Source of the DNA: an uncultured Eubacteriales bacterium
GTDB taxonomy: Bacteria > Bacillota > Clostridia > Christensenellales > CAG-138
Length of the DNA: 64,000 nt
Assembly: GCA_900546845.1 (NCBI GenBank)
Contig: UREK01000007.1
Coordinates: 14,304-78,303, forward strand
Direction of reading: 5' to 3'
The notes under the pieces were generated by a model. That model was not told the DNA's origin. It ran no database searches and worked only from the letters and a program-made list of their open reading frames with translations. A program made the translations under genes and the position numbers. Shown here one piece after another: positions 7,351 to 16,544 of this stretch; position 1 is the stretch's first letter, and every line of letters begins with the position of its first letter.

Positions 7351-9324
7351 TTACTGCCGCTTGCGCGTCGGATCCGGCTTGATGACGCCGCTGCGGTATG
7401 CCTCGAGGAGCTTGCGCAGATCTGCGATACGCCCTTCGAGCTCCACGCCCGTATCAATGTCGGAGACCATGACGCGTTTCTGGAACTCCTCCACGATGTG
7501 CGTATGGGAGGTAATGTCCCGGTCGTGCCGGACTGCGTCCTCGATGCTGGTGAACGGCTCGTGCGCGGCAATGCGCATGCCCCAGGAGTTGAAGAACATC
7601 GTATAGCCTGCGATCCCCGTCTGCCCCTGGTAGGCGCGGCAGAACCCGCCGTCGATCACGACGAGGCGGCCATGCGCCTTGCAGGGATTTTCGCCCTCCT
7701 TTGCGCGCACGGGGATGTGCCCGTTTACGATGCGGCTCCAGGGCTTGTCGAGCCCGAACGCGGTGAGGATGCCGCGGCAGAAGTCCTCGTCGTCGTAATA
7801 CTCGTAATAGGCGTTCTTCGGCTCCTTCCAGGTCGCCTTATCCTCGATGAGCGCGCGCTCAAACGTGGTGATGTGGCTGCGGCCGAAGATGGGAGAATTG
7901 CGCCCGCACCAGAGGAACCAGAGGAAATCTCGCCCGTTCTGGCGTTCCGCGGAGCCTTCCGGCGCGAAATAGCCCTGCCGGGCGAGCTTGTCGCAGTAAT
8001 CGAGGAAATCGCGCCCGCTCAGGCGGTTACGGCCAAACTCGAACTCGAGGAAGCTGCCGTCCCGGTTGCAGGGGATGCAGCCGTGGTAAAGCAGGTTCCC
8101 GTTGTAGCAGCGGTAGACGGAACCAACGGAATACAGGAAGCGCGCGTGCTGCTGCAAACGCTCGCTGTGCATGAAGGCAGAGACGAGCTGACCCATCAGG
8201 GCCTCCTCCTCCCCGGTGAGCTTCGTCGGGTCGGCGGGGTCGACGGTGGGGAAGTCCGTATCCCGCAGGGGATATTCCTTGCCGTCCACCGTGAGCGTGC
8301 CCTTCTCCCAATCCACGCGGGAGAGCATATCCCGGTCGTCCATATGATACTCCGGGTGGCGGCGGATGACCTGCCCCTCCAGCTTGAACAGGATGACGCT
8401 GATGGCCTTGTGCATGCGCGCGTAAAGGTTCAGGTCACGCGGCTTGAAGGGTTCCTCCGGCAGCTTGCGCGGCTTGAAGACAGAAGCGTCGCCCGCGCCG
8501 TACTGCTCGGTGGAGAACAGCGCAAGCGGCAGCAGATTGATGCCATAGCCATTTTCGAGCATGTCTAGGTTGTCATACTGCACGCAGTTGCGCACGGCAG
8601 TGGCGATGCAAACGTCGCTGCCGGCGGCCGCTCCCATCCACATCACGTCATGGTTGCCCCACTGGATGTCTACGTTGTGATGTTCCATCAGGTGGTCGAG
8701 GATCACGTCCGCATGCGGCCCGCGGTCGAAAATATCGCCCACGATATGCAGCACGTCCACGGTCATGCGTTTGATGAGCGTCGCCATTTCCACGATGAAG
8801 GTGTCCGCGCTGCCGGTGTCGATGATGGCGCGGATGATGTTGTCGTAATAGCGGTCCTGGTTGCGGTTGGGGCCGGTGTTGAGCAGCTCCTCCATGATGT
8901 AGGCGAACTCCTTGGGGAGCGCCTTGCGCACCTTGGAGCGGGAGTATTTGGAAGCGGAAAGCCGGCATACGGCGATGAGCCGCCGGAGCATTACGCAATA
9001 CCAGTCGTAAAGGTCGGCAACGGTCGCCTTGGCTTCGATGAGCTTTTCGCGCGGGTAATAGATCAGCGCGGCGAGTGCGCGCCGCTCCGCAATCACGAGC
9101 GAACCCTCGAACGCCTGGTCGATCTTATCCGCGACCGCGCCGGAGCCGTTGTTGAGGATATGCAGGAACGCTTCATGCTCGCCGTGGATGTCGCTCATGA
9201 AGTGTTCGGTGCCTTTTGGGAGATTTAAGATAGCGGTCAGGTTGATGATTTCCGCGCTTGCGGCTTGCGGCGAAGGGTATTCCCGTGCAAGGAGCGTGAG
9301 GTAGCGGGCATCTCGAGCGTTCAT
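7351..9324 (-). CDS. fbp: fructose-1,6-bisphosphatase, class III
   Basis: Gluconeogenic phosphatase hydrolysing fructose-1,6-bisphosphate; 657 aa, the normal length for the Bacillota class III enzyme, which has a metallophosphoesterase fold. Metal-binding motifs visible are FMSDIHGEHEAF, GDIFDRGPHADVILD and WGNHDVMWMGAA, with HIPVRAKEGENP near the C-terminus. GGAGG lies upstream of the ATG at 9324. It is divergent from nfo and convergent with the aminotransferase gene. Confidence 0.95.
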   Translation of the reverse strand: MNARDARYLTLLAREYPSPQAASAEIINLTAILNLPKGTEHFMSDIHGEHEAFLHILNNGSGAVADKIDQAFEGSLVIAERRALAALIYYPREKLIEAKATVADLYDWYCVMLRRLIAVCRLSASKYSRSKVRKALPKEFAYIMEELLNTGPNRNQDRYYDNIIRAIIDTGSADTFIVEMATLIKRMTVDVLHIVGDIFDRGPHADVILDHLMEHHNVDIQWGNHDVMWMGAAAGSDVCIATAVRNCVQYDNLDMLENGYGINLLPLALFSTEQYGAGDASVFKPRKLPEEPFKPRDLNLYARMHKAISVILFKLEGQVIRRHPEYHMDDRDMLSRVDWEKGTLTVDGKEYPLRDTDFPTVDPADPTKLTGEEEALMGQLVSAFMHSERLQQHARFLYSVGSVYRCYNGNLLYHGCIPCNRDGSFLEFEFGRNRLSGRDFLDYCDKLARQGYFAPEGSAERQNGRDFLWFLWCGRNSPIFGRSHITTFERALIEDKATWKEPKNAYYEYYDDEDFCRGILTAFGLDKPWSRIVNGHIPVRAKEGENPCKAHGRLVVIDGGFCRAYQGQTGIAGYTMFFNSWGMRIAAHEPFTSIEDAVRHDRDITSHTHIVEEFQKRVMVSDIDTGVELEGRIADLRKLLEAYRSGVIKPDPTRKRQ

Positions 9325-9432
9325 GGAAACCTCCGGATTGGTTATTATATTAACAAAGAGAAACGGTATATTCTATTAACGACACTTATATATTAGCACG
9401 TTTTTTGTGCGCTGAATAGATGGAAAAACACG

Positions 9433-9454
9433 TTTTGCAGGAATTCCTGCAAAA
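9433..9454. promoter_or_regulatory. 22-bp perfect palindrome upstream of nfo
   Basis: TTTTGCAG-GAATTC-CTGCAAAA, perfectly palindromic, ending 10 nt before the predicted -35 of nfo in the fbp/nfo divergent region. Candidate operator; the binding protein is unknown. Confidence 0.4.
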
Positions 9455-9464
9455 AATCCGCTGG

Positions 9465-9493
9465 TTGGCGGGAGGGAGCCGGGATGTTATACT
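9465..9493 (+). promoter_or_regulatory. promoter of nfo
   Basis: TTGGCG (9465-9470), 17-nt spacer, TATACT (9488-9493), about 34 nt upstream of the chosen nfo start. Confidence 0.5.
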
Positions 9494-9526
9494 ATGAATA
9501 TAGAAACAACGCAAAAGGAGAACGTC

Positions 9527-10351
9527 ATGCTGAAAATCGGGTGCCACCTTTCCTCGTCGAAAGGGTTTTTGCATATGGGCAAAGAAGCCGTTTCCATCGG
9601 CGCGAACACATTCCAGTTTTTTACGCGCAACCCGCGCGGTGGCGCGGCGAAGGCGTTGGATGAAGCGGATGCCGCCGCGTACCGCGCTTTTGCGGCGGAG
9701 CATGGGATCGGCCCCGTCATCGCGCACGCGCCGTACACGCTTAACGCTTGCGCGGCGGACGAGGGCCTGCGCAGATTTGCGCGGGAGACGATGCAGGACG
9801 ACCTCCGGCGGCTCGCGCACCTGCCCGGCAGCTTCTACAATTTCCACCCCGGCAGCCATGTGAAGCAGGGGATGGAGGAAGGGATCCGCCTCATTGCGGA
9901 GACGCTCAACGCCGTTTTGCCCGAGGCGGGAGAAACGGCCGTGCTGCTTGAGACGATGGCGGGGAAGGGCAGCGAGGTCGGCGGCCGGTTTGAAGAGCTG
10001 CGCGCGGTGATCGACCGGGTAGAGCATGCGGAGCGCCTTGGCGTGTGCCTCGACACCTGCCATGTGTTCGACGCGGGCTACGACATCGTGAACGACCTTG
10101 ACGGCGTGCTCGCGGAGTTTGACCGGGTGATCGGCCTTACCCGCCTCCGCGCGCTGCACCTCAACGACAGCATGAACCCGCTTGGCTCCCACAAGGACCG
10201 CCACGCCTGCCTTGGCGCAGGGCATATCGGCCTGCCGGCGCTTCTCAGTGTGGTAAAGCACCCGGCGCTTCGCGGCCTGCCGATCGCGCTCGAGACGCCC
10301 AACGACCTTGCGGGTTATGCCCGGGAGATCGCGCTCGTGCGGGGCGGCTGA
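9527..10351 (+). CDS. nfo: deoxyribonuclease IV (AP endonuclease)
   Basis: Zinc-dependent AP endonuclease of the EndoIV/AP2 TIM-barrel family, incising 5' of abasic sites in base-excision repair; 274 aa. Family signatures seen: [12 protein letters not shown] at the N-terminus, [43 protein letters not shown] and [25 protein letters not shown]. An in-frame ATG at 9494 exists, but ATG 9527 has AAAAGGAG at 9513-9520 and begins directly at the conserved N-terminus. Confidence 0.95.
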   Translation: MLKIGCHLSSSKGFLHMGKEAVSIGANTFQFFTRNPRGGAAKALDEADAAAYRAFAAEHGIGPVIAHAPYTLNACAADEGLRRFARETMQDDLRRLAHLPGSFYNFHPGSHVKQGMEEGIRLIAETLNAVLPEAGETAVLLETMAGKGSEVGGRFEELRAVIDRVEHAERLGVCLDTCHVFDAGYDIVNDLDGVLAEFDRVIGLTRLRALHLNDSMNPLGSHKDRHACLGAGHIGLPALLSVVKHPALRGLPIALETPNDLAGYAREIALVRGG

Positions 10352-10409
10352 GACTGCCGGCCAAGCGCACCTGCATTTGAACAAGAAAAAGTGGAGCCTG
10401 CGCCGTCTT

Positions 10410-10973
10410 TTATGGCGCAAGGTGCTCCGCTTTCTTGCGCGCCTCCGGGAATGGGAGCAGCGGCTCCGGCACAGCCGGGTGCGCGCGAAGGAATTTTTCC
10501 ATCCAGATCATATCCTTCCATGCGCCGAATTTATAGCCACATTTGGTGAAGTGCGCAACGGTTTGATAGCCGAGCTTGCGGTGAAACGCCTCGCTCCTCT
10601 CGTTGGGATAGGTGATGCAGGCATTGAGGTTCACGATGTTCTGGCGGCTGAGCCAGCGCTCCAGCTCCGCGTAAAGCAGCGTGCCTGTGCCGCGCCCAGC
10701 GCAGCCCATCTTCACATACACGGTGACTTCTACCGCCCAGTCGTAGGCAGGCCGCCCCTTGAACGGGCCGGCATACGCATAGCCGAGCACCGCGCCTTCT
10801 TCCTCCGCGACAAGGTAAGGATAGCGCGCGAGCGTCTTTTCCATGCGCGCGGCAAACTCCGCGGCGGAGGGTGCCTCATATTCAAACGTGACGTCCGTCG
10901 TCTCCACATATGGCTTGTAGAGCGCCGCCAGCGCGGGCGCGTCCGCAGGTTCCGCGATCCGGATCGTGACCAT
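10410..10973 (-). CDS. GNAT N-acetyltransferase, phosphinothricin-acetyltransferase-like
   Basis: 187-aa GNAT of the PAT/Bar-like subgroup: RPAYDWAVEVTVYV followed by the acetyl-CoA loop GRGTGTLLYAELERWL, then NERSEAFHRKLGY and the terminal FGAWKDMIWMEKFL, all typical. Such enzymes acetylate a small amine or amino acid; resistance to a specific compound cannot be inferred. ATG 10973 (GGAGGGG just upstream) is preferred to a longer frame that would overlap the preceding gene. It is the last gene of the minus-strand envelope operon, 19 nt after the AlgX-like gene. Confidence 0.85.
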   Translation of the reverse strand: MVTIRIAEPADAPALAALYKPYVETTDVTFEYEAPSAAEFAARMEKTLARYPYLVAEEEGAVLGYAYAGPFKGRPAYDWAVEVTVYVKMGCAGRGTGTLLYAELERWLSRQNIVNLNACITYPNERSEAFHRKLGYQTVAHFTKCGYKFGAWKDMIWMEKFLRAHPAVPEPLLPFPEARKKAEHLAP

Positions 10974-10992
10974 GCCTTCCCCTCCGCTCCCG

Positions 10993-12408
10993 TTATTTGT
11001 CCGCGAGCGTAATTGTGCCCGCGTCATAACGCACGCCGTCCGCGAGGACGGTCACTTCGTATTTCCCTGAAAGGCGCTCCGGCAGCGTCAGGGAGAAGCC
11101 GCGCGGCGCGGCCATGCCGTCCGCAAGGGCCTCGGCCTGCTCCTCCAAAATGGGGAACGCCTCGTAGCAATGCGCCGCATCCCCTTGGCTGAGCAGCACG
11201 AAGATGTGCTCCGGCTGGTCGGCGGCGTCAAAGCAGCCCGCAAGCTGCGTATAGCCGCCGCGCCCGTATTGCGTAAGCCGTGCCGCACCGGATTCCATTC
11301 CTGCCAGCGCCGGCGCTTCCATCTCGTGTGCAGGCAGCAGCGGCGCGGCGGCGAGCAGGTTTTTGATGTTGCGTTCCACCAACTCGATGAACACCGCGTC
11401 CGGCGTTTCCGCATCGAGCAGCGTATAATTATATGGGAATTCCGCGCTGTATTTGACGCGGCCGAGGTTTGTGGAAAGGAGCGGCAGCAGCGCGTTCCCG
11501 AAGGAATCCCGGAACAGGTGCAGCGAGACGCCGTTTGCGCTGCTCGTGGTGCCGAAGGTCGTATCCTGCGCGGGGCGCGCGCCTTCATCGTAAGCAAAAT
11601 CCGCTTCGATGCCGTAATCCGGCTCAGGACGGCCGCCCGCGAGGGCAGGCAAAACGAAATTATGCAGGTCGCCCGCGCCGTCGTAGACGGTCGTGGGCGT
11701 AAGGGAAGCGTAGGTTTCATATTCCGCGCCCGCGGCGACGCGTTCCATGATCGCGTTGTAGGCAAGGAGCGCGCCGCGCTCGTTCCAGTGGGTGTCCCGG
11801 TCGTGGTAAAGCTGGCCGTCGGCCTTATGGGCAAGGAGCAGCGCGGTGAAATCCACGGTGGGCACACCCGCCTCCGAGAGCGCCGCGTAAAGCCGCTCCC
11901 GGTTGCCTGATTCCCTGGTGGGGGCAAGGCGGGAAGGCATGTTCTCCGGGTAGACGGTGTTCTTGTTCGGCGCGATGGAGAACGTGAACGCAATCCCCCG
12001 CGCCTCGCACCAGGCCTGCTCGATGCGGAGGCACGCGGCGATGCGGGCGATCTCCTCAGCGGAAAGCAGATTGCGCCCGAGGTAATCATCGAGCGTTTCG
12101 GAATAGAACAGCATGCCGTTTTTCCCTACGATCACTTTCTCGTTGAGCGTATCCCCAAGGAGTGCCATCGTGAGGCCGTGGAAGGCCGTGACCATCTCCT
12201 CCCGGAAGCCGAAATGATCCTCGAAGTAATCGTCGAATTCCGCCGGGAAGGATAGGTTCAGCCCATCCCGCCCAAAGAGCGAGGCACGCCGCGCAAGGGG
12301 GCGGTTTTCCCGGTTTTCCGCTTCGTAGCCGCATAGCAGCGCCGCGGTGGGCAGCAGGCAGAGCGCGAGAAACGCGGCGATGAAGGCGATATAGAACGGT
12401 TTCTTCAT
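10993..12408 (-). CDS. AlgX/AlgJ-like SGNH O-acetyltransferase (DHHW family)
   Basis: Extracytoplasmic, membrane-anchored acyltransferase partner: one N-terminal hydrophobic segment (about 5-27), then FDDYFEDHFGFREEM and the alginate-acetyltransferase/DHHW signatures VGKNGMLFYSETLDDYLG, FSIAPNKNTVYPENMP, YHDRDTHWNERGALLAYN and HLFRDSFGNALLPLL (catalytic-Ser region). Proteins of this type take acetyl groups delivered by an MBOAT protein and place them on cell-surface glycans. The MBOAT gene lies 15 nt upstream, so the two form an AlgI/AlgX-like pair. The glycan acceptor is unknown. Confidence 0.82.
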   Translation of the reverse strand: MKKPFYIAFIAAFLALCLLPTAALLCGYEAENRENRPLARRASLFGRDGLNLSFPAEFDDYFEDHFGFREEMVTAFHGLTMALLGDTLNEKVIVGKNGMLFYSETLDDYLGRNLLSAEEIARIAACLRIEQAWCEARGIAFTFSIAPNKNTVYPENMPSRLAPTRESGNRERLYAALSEAGVPTVDFTALLLAHKADGQLYHDRDTHWNERGALLAYNAIMERVAAGAEYETYASLTPTTVYDGAGDLHNFVLPALAGGRPEPDYGIEADFAYDEGARPAQDTTFGTTSSANGVSLHLFRDSFGNALLPLLSTNLGRVKYSAEFPYNYTLLDAETPDAVFIELVERNIKNLLAAAPLLPAHEMEAPALAGMESGAARLTQYGRGGYTQLAGCFDAADQPEHIFVLLSQGDAAHCYEAFPILEEQAEALADGMAAPRGFSLTLPERLSGKYEVTVLADGVRYDAGTITLADK

Positions 12409-12423
12409 AAAAAGAACCCCTCC

Positions 12424-13827
12424 TTAAAAGCGGAAATAAATGAACGGGTTATAGGCCGCCGTGGCAAGGCAAAGCACGCTGAGCACGGCGAGGAGATACG
12501 CGGCGGCGTAAACTGTGCCTTCCCAGGCAGGGCGGCGGGCGCTTAAGCGTTCCCCGAGGCGGTGCATGAGCGGCGTACAGGCGAGGGCCGAAACGGCAAG
12601 CGCTGCAAGGCTCAGCGGTGTTGCGAGGGCGGAAAGCTCTGCAAGCGCGGCGGGGGAGAGGCTCCACCCCGCAAACATGCGCCCGATGAGGGCGAACGCC
12701 TGCGCCATGCTCTCCGCACGGAAGAACACGAAGCCGGCCGTCACCGCGAGGAGGGTGTATGCGTGCCGGAGCGCGCGCGGCCACTTCATGGGCTTGAGCG
12801 CGCCATAGGATTCGAGCATCAGGAAGCCGCCGTGATACAGGCCCCAGAAAGCGAAATTCCAGCTTGCGCCATGCCAGAGGCCGGTCAAAAGGAAAACGAT
12901 GAGCTTATTCACCCCTGTGCGCAGCCTGCCCTTGCGGTTGCCGCCAAGCGGGATATACACATACTCCCGGAACCAGGTGGAAAGCGAGATATGCCACCTG
13001 CGCCAGAACTCCTGCATGGTACCTGCGACGTAGGGGTAGTTGAAGTTTTCCTTGAATTCAAAGCCGAAGGCGAGGCCGAGGCCGATGGCCATATCCGAAT
13101 AGCCGGAGAAATCGAAATAGATCTGGAAAAGATAAGAGAGCGCGCCAAGCCAGGCCGTGGGCGCGGCGACGGCCGAAAGGGGCAGCGCGTAGACCGCGTC
13201 CGCCGTAATCGCAAGCGTATTGGCGACGAGCACCTTTTTGGCAAGGCCGAAGCAGAAGCGCCGGAAGCCTGCGGCCGTTTTTTCGGTGGTGACGGTGCGG
13301 CAGCGGAGCTGCTCGTCCACGTCGTGATATTTCACGATTGGCCCTGCGATGAGCTGCGGGAAGAGCGCGATATAGAGCAAAACGTTGAAATAGTTCCGGG
13401 AAAGGCACGCGTCGCCGCGATATACGTCCAGCACGTAGCTCATGGCCTGGAATGTGAAGAACGAAATGCCGATGGGCAGCGCGATGCCGGGCAGCGGAAG
13501 CACGAGGCCGAGCGCCCCGTTCAGGCTCCCGATGAGGAAATCCGTATACTTAAAAAAGACGAGCGTGCCGGCGCTCCAAACAACCGCAGCGCCGCACCAG
13601 AAGCGCCGCTTCCCCGGGAAGCGCGCCATGGCGAGCGCCGCGAGGTAGTTCACAAGCGTCGTGAGGAGCATCAGCAGCACGTAAACAGGCTCGCCCCAGG
13701 CGTAAAACAGCAGCGAGGCGAGCAGCAGGAGCGCATTGCTCCAGCGGGTGCTGCGCCTGCACAGCAGGTTCACGAGGAACGCTGCCGGCAGGAACAGGAA
13801 AAGGAATGTAGGGGAGCTGAAAACCAT
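12424..13827 (-). CDS. MBOAT O-acyltransferase (AlgI-like)
   Basis: Polytopic membrane O-acyltransferase, 467 aa, with about ten hydrophobic segments. Family marks: MVFSSPTFLFLFLP start, IGISFFTFQAMSYVLDVYRG, FPQLIAGPIVKYHDV, IYFDFSGYSDMAIGLG, YPYVAGTMQEFWRRWHISLSTWFREYVYIPLGGN, and the catalytic-His segment LLTGLWHGASWNFAFWG. It moves acetyl groups across the membrane to the partner encoded just downstream. Confidence 0.92.
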   Translation of the reverse strand: MVFSSPTFLFLFLPAAFLVNLLCRRSTRWSNALLLLASLLFYAWGEPVYVLLMLLTTLVNYLAALAMARFPGKRRFWCGAAVVWSAGTLVFFKYTDFLIGSLNGALGLVLPLPGIALPIGISFFTFQAMSYVLDVYRGDACLSRNYFNVLLYIALFPQLIAGPIVKYHDVDEQLRCRTVTTEKTAAGFRRFCFGLAKKVLVANTLAITADAVYALPLSAVAAPTAWLGALSYLFQIYFDFSGYSDMAIGLGLAFGFEFKENFNYPYVAGTMQEFWRRWHISLSTWFREYVYIPLGGNRKGRLRTGVNKLIVFLLTGLWHGASWNFAFWGLYHGGFLMLESYGALKPMKWPRALRHAYTLLAVTAGFVFFRAESMAQAFALIGRMFAGWSLSPAALAELSALATPLSLAALAVSALACTPLMHRLGERLSARRPAWEGTVYAAAYLLAVLSVLCLATAAYNPFIYFRF

Positions 13828-13845
13828 GGTTTACCCCGCGCAAAC

Positions 13846-14376
13846 TCAATAGCTGGGGGAATAGATGTAGATCGTGCTCACCGCGTCGCCCGCAAACTCG
13901 AATTGGATGCGTTCGGCTTGGATGTCCGAAGGGTCGTTGGTGGTAGAATAGGTGATGTAGCCATCGTCGAAATAGTCCGCACCGTAAAGCTCCGTCAAGG
14001 CAGAGAGCGCGTCGCCCACCTTCGCGCCGCGCAGCGTCGCGTAGGTGTCGCCGGTCAGCGTGATCATCTCGGTCACGTCCTTGCCGTCCACCGGCACAGT
14101 GTTTACCGTGATGCCAGGGTAAGCGTAGGTCTTATCCTTGCCGTCGTAGACGCAGCTCACCATTTCGGAATACTCGTAACCGTCGCCCAGGGCGGCGAGC
14201 AGCGCGGCGCTGTCCTCACGCAGGTAATATACCTTGCCGCCGACCTCGATGCCGAGGTCCTTTTCGGAGAATGCGCCAGTGGGCGCGGCGGCAGCGGGCT
14301 CTCCGCCGCAGGCCGCCACGACGCAGAGCATCAGCAGTACGGCGATGGAAAGGGAAAGGTTCTTTTTCAGTCTCAT
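13846..14376 (-). CDS. putative lipoprotein of unknown function
   Basis: 176-aa exported protein: signal peptide with lipobox-like VVAAC (Cys about residue 24), then a small soluble domain without cysteines beginning EKDLGIEVGGKVYYL and ending IYIYSPSY. I do not recognise the family. ATG 14376, with AGGAGG upstream, is preferred over the longer frame that starts in the neighbouring gene. It lies 18 nt before the MBOAT gene and 34 nt after the M15 peptidase gene, so it probably belongs to the same envelope operon. Confidence 0.7.
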   Translation of the reverse strand: MRLKKNLSLSIAVLLMLCVVAACGGEPAAAAPTGAFSEKDLGIEVGGKVYYLREDSAALLAALGDGYEYSEMVSCVYDGKDKTYAYPGITVNTVPVDGKDVTEMITLTGDTYATLRGAKVGDALSALTELYGADYFDDGYITYSTTNDPSDIQAERIQFEFAGDAVSTIYIYSPSY

Positions 14377-14410
14377 CGGGGGAAACCTCCTTTGTGTTTG
14401 CAAAATGTGT

Positions 14411-15499
14411 TCAGCGGCCATTTTCGGGCAGCTCTTCAAACGGAAGCATCGTGACGCGGGAAAGGTCGATGTCCGTGGTCATGTATTTCTTGCTGTCGGT
14501 GTCGGAAAAATGCCACCATTCGCTCTTGATGGGGTTGAAGCCGCACTCGGCCATCACATCGGTCATATACTTGACGTTGGCGCTCTGCTCTTCCGTCCAG
14601 GTCTTGCAGGTGCGCGCGGATTCCTCGGAAAACGTGTGCATGGGCGTGGGGAAATCGAGCTCGAGGCCCGTTGCGTCGTCGATGAGGGCGATGTCCACCG
14701 CCGCGCCGCGGTTGTGGTTGGAGGCCGTGGTGGAAGGATCCGCGATCCAGTGTTTGTTCTGCACGATCTCAAACAGGCGGCGCTGCGCGGAGAGCGGGCG
14801 GTAAGCGTCGTAGACCTTGAGCGTGTAGCCATCCGCCTTGAAGACATCCCAGGCTTTCACGAGCTTCTTGGCCGTGCCGCGCTGCAAAAGGAACACGGTG
14901 CGGCCATAGAGCGGCTCGCCCACGACATTGTTTTCCGTGTTGAAAAGCTGTTCATACTGCGCGTCCGGCAGGTAGAGCTTGAGATCCACGAGCTCGTTTT
15001 TGACCATCACCGGCGTTACCCCATCGTCCTCATAGACGGGGAGGCCGGTCGGGATGTCGATCTTCTGCCCGGTTTCCGGCGGGACGCAGGCATAGAGCAC
15101 CGTCTCCTCCGGGACAAGATATTCCGCATAGCAGTAGGCCTCTGTGCCGTCCAAAAGCTGCACGCGGCTGAACTCGCCCTCCGCGCCTAGGTAATAGACG
15201 GCCTCCTCATAAAGGAGCTGGCCGATGATGTTCCCGCTGTCCGCGGTGGAGGGGGAGGAGCGCACGTTGAGCTCGCTGACGCGAACCTTGTAAAGCGGGC
15301 CGGGCGGCGGCGTAGGCGTAGGCACGGGCGTTGCGGTCGGGGCGGGCGTTTCCGTGGGCGCGGGCGTCTCAAGCTGCCTCGCAGGGATGGGCGTCAGGTC
15401 GATCGCCCCCGTGCCGTCCGGCTCAGTGGGCGGCTGGGCAGCGGGCGCGCAGGCCGTGCACAGCAGCAGGAGCGCGAGAAGCAGCGCGGATAAACGCAT
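14411..15499 (-). CDS. M15 D-Ala-D-Ala dipeptidase/carboxypeptidase (VanX-like) lipoprotein with SH3b domain
   Basis: Exported zinc peptidase, 362 aa: lipobox LLCTAC; a Pro/Thr-rich spacer (about 30-70); a bacterial SH3 domain starting YKVRVSELNVRSSPST; then an M15 domain with DAYRPLSAQRRLF, the metal motif NHNRGAAVDIAL and the catalytic/metal EWWHFSD. It should trim peptidoglycan stem peptides ending in D-Ala (or act as a D-Ala-D-Ala dipeptidase). AAAGGAGG sits 7 nt before ATG 15499; the ATG 18 nt further upstream overlaps that site and is not used. No vancomycin-type vanH/vanA genes are nearby, so this is read as wall housekeeping. Confidence 0.85.
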   Translation of the reverse strand: MRLSALLLALLLLCTACAPAAQPPTEPDGTGAIDLTPIPARQLETPAPTETPAPTATPVPTPTPPPGPLYKVRVSELNVRSSPSTADSGNIIGQLLYEEAVYYLGAEGEFSRVQLLDGTEAYCYAEYLVPEETVLYACVPPETGQKIDIPTGLPVYEDDGVTPVMVKNELVDLKLYLPDAQYEQLFNTENNVVGEPLYGRTVFLLQRGTAKKLVKAWDVFKADGYTLKVYDAYRPLSAQRRLFEIVQNKHWIADPSTTASNHNRGAAVDIALIDDATGLELDFPTPMHTFSEESARTCKTWTEEQSANVKYMTDVMAECGFNPIKSEWWHFSDTDSKKYMTTDIDLSRVTMLPFEELPENGR

Positions 15500-15538
15500 A
15501 GCGGAGCCTCCTTTCATGATTCGGATGGAAAAGCGGCT

Positions 15539-16417
15539 TTAATCCCCCGCTTCGATGTCCGTCGGGTCGTAACGCTTGCCGTTGCGGCTGGGCACCTCGT
15601 CGCTCGTGGTGCCCTTGGGGGAGCCGTTTACGATCTCGAGCACCGTGCCTTCCGGGCAGTTTTCGTAGATGAAGCGCGCGGCTTCGGTCACCATCCGGAG
15701 GCAGCCGCCCGTGGAGGATTTGCCGATGCCGAGCTCGCCGTCGTAATACTTGGGCCACATATAGCCGTTGTTCTCCTCGCCATAGAGCGGGGAGTGGATG
15801 TAGAGCCGGTTGTGGTAGCGCGTGGCAAACTGCACGAAGCCGCCGTCCGGGAATTCATGCCAGCGCTCGCGGTCGCCGCCCAGGGTGAAGGTGCCGGCGG
15901 GCGTTTTGTTCCCGCCGTGGGCGATGCGGTAGGTCTTATATACCTCGGAATACGCGCCGTCCGCGCCCTTCTCATAGATGGTGAGGGTGTAGGAACCTTT
16001 TTCCACATAGAGATAATAGGGCAGGTCATCCCCGGTGGAGGGGATGGGCGTTTCCGACGGAGCCTCGGTTTGGGCTGGGGCTTCGGTCTGTGCGGGCGGC
16101 ACGGTCTGCGTTGGCGCCTCGGTCTTGAGCGGAGCCTGCGTCTGCGGGGCCTGTGTAGCCTGTGCGGGCACGGCGGAAGTTTCGGGCGTTTCCGTGGGCA
16201 TGGGAACGGCAGGGTTCGCGCCGGCGGGCGTGCCGAGGATGAGCGGGGCAAGCGTTTCGGCCGGCGTAGGTGCAGCCGGGCTGCCCGTTTCGTCCGGAAC
16301 GCCGATGTCGATCACGCCATCGCCATTTGCGGAGACGGCTGCGCGTGGCGCGCATGCGCCGAGGGAAAGCAGCAGCAGGCATGCGAGCAGCGCGGAAAAG
16401 ATGCGAAGGTATTTCAA
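15539..16417 (-). CDS. L,D-transpeptidase (YkuD) lipoprotein
   Basis: Exported peptidoglycan cross-linker, 292 aa: signal peptide and lipobox LLSLGAC, a long Pro/Thr/Ala/Glu-rich linker (about 40-130) with PTQT/AQTEAP repeats, then a YkuD domain with YIHSPLYGEE and the catalytic STGGCLRMVTEAARFIYE (Cys nucleophile). AAGGAGG is 1 nt from a TTG at 16423 and 7 nt from the in-frame TTG at 16417, so TTG 16417 is chosen. First gene of a minus-strand operon with the M15 peptidase, lipoprotein, MBOAT, AlgX-like and GNAT genes (gaps 15-39 nt). Confidence 0.87.
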   Translation of the reverse strand: MKYLRIFSALLACLLLLSLGACAPRAAVSANGDGVIDIGVPDETGSPAAPTPAETLAPLILGTPAGANPAVPMPTETPETSAVPAQATQAPQTQAPLKTEAPTQTVPPAQTEAPAQTEAPSETPIPSTGDDLPYYLYVEKGSYTLTIYEKGADGAYSEVYKTYRIAHGGNKTPAGTFTLGGDRERWHEFPDGGFVQFATRYHNRLYIHSPLYGEENNGYMWPKYYDGELGIGKSSTGGCLRMVTEAARFIYENCPEGTVLEIVNGSPKGTTSDEVPSRNGKRYDPTDIEAGD

Positions 16418-16423
16418 CTTCAA

Positions 16424-16544
16424 GCCTCCTTGAAAAGTGCGTCATAATATCTCATAATAGTTTACTACAACGCGGCGGCGCTGTCACCAGCCCGAAGAAA
16501 AAACGGCTGCCCTGCCGAAGAATGTTTACAAACCGGGAAAGAGA
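16424..16544 (-). promoter_or_regulatory. upstream region of the envelope operon
   Basis: AT-rich stretch around 16440-16470, read on the minus strand, contains TTGTAG with TTATGA 17 nt or TATTAT 11 nt downstream, a weak promoter candidate for the six-gene operon. Confidence 0.3.

Noticed and set aside
7095..7382. Short frames repeated in all three family A elements (both strands)
   Set aside because: They change length and end with each flank, lack ribosome binding sites, and conservation is explained by DNA/RNA folding.
12562..14454. 630-aa plus-strand frame opposite the MBOAT and lipoprotein genes
   Set aside because: Low-complexity Arg/Glu/Ala content antisense to clear membrane-protein genes.
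14411..15499. Vancomycin-resistance vanX
   Set aside because: No vanH, vanA/B ligase or VanRS genes nearby; SH3b and lipoprotein layout fit a general D,D-peptidase.
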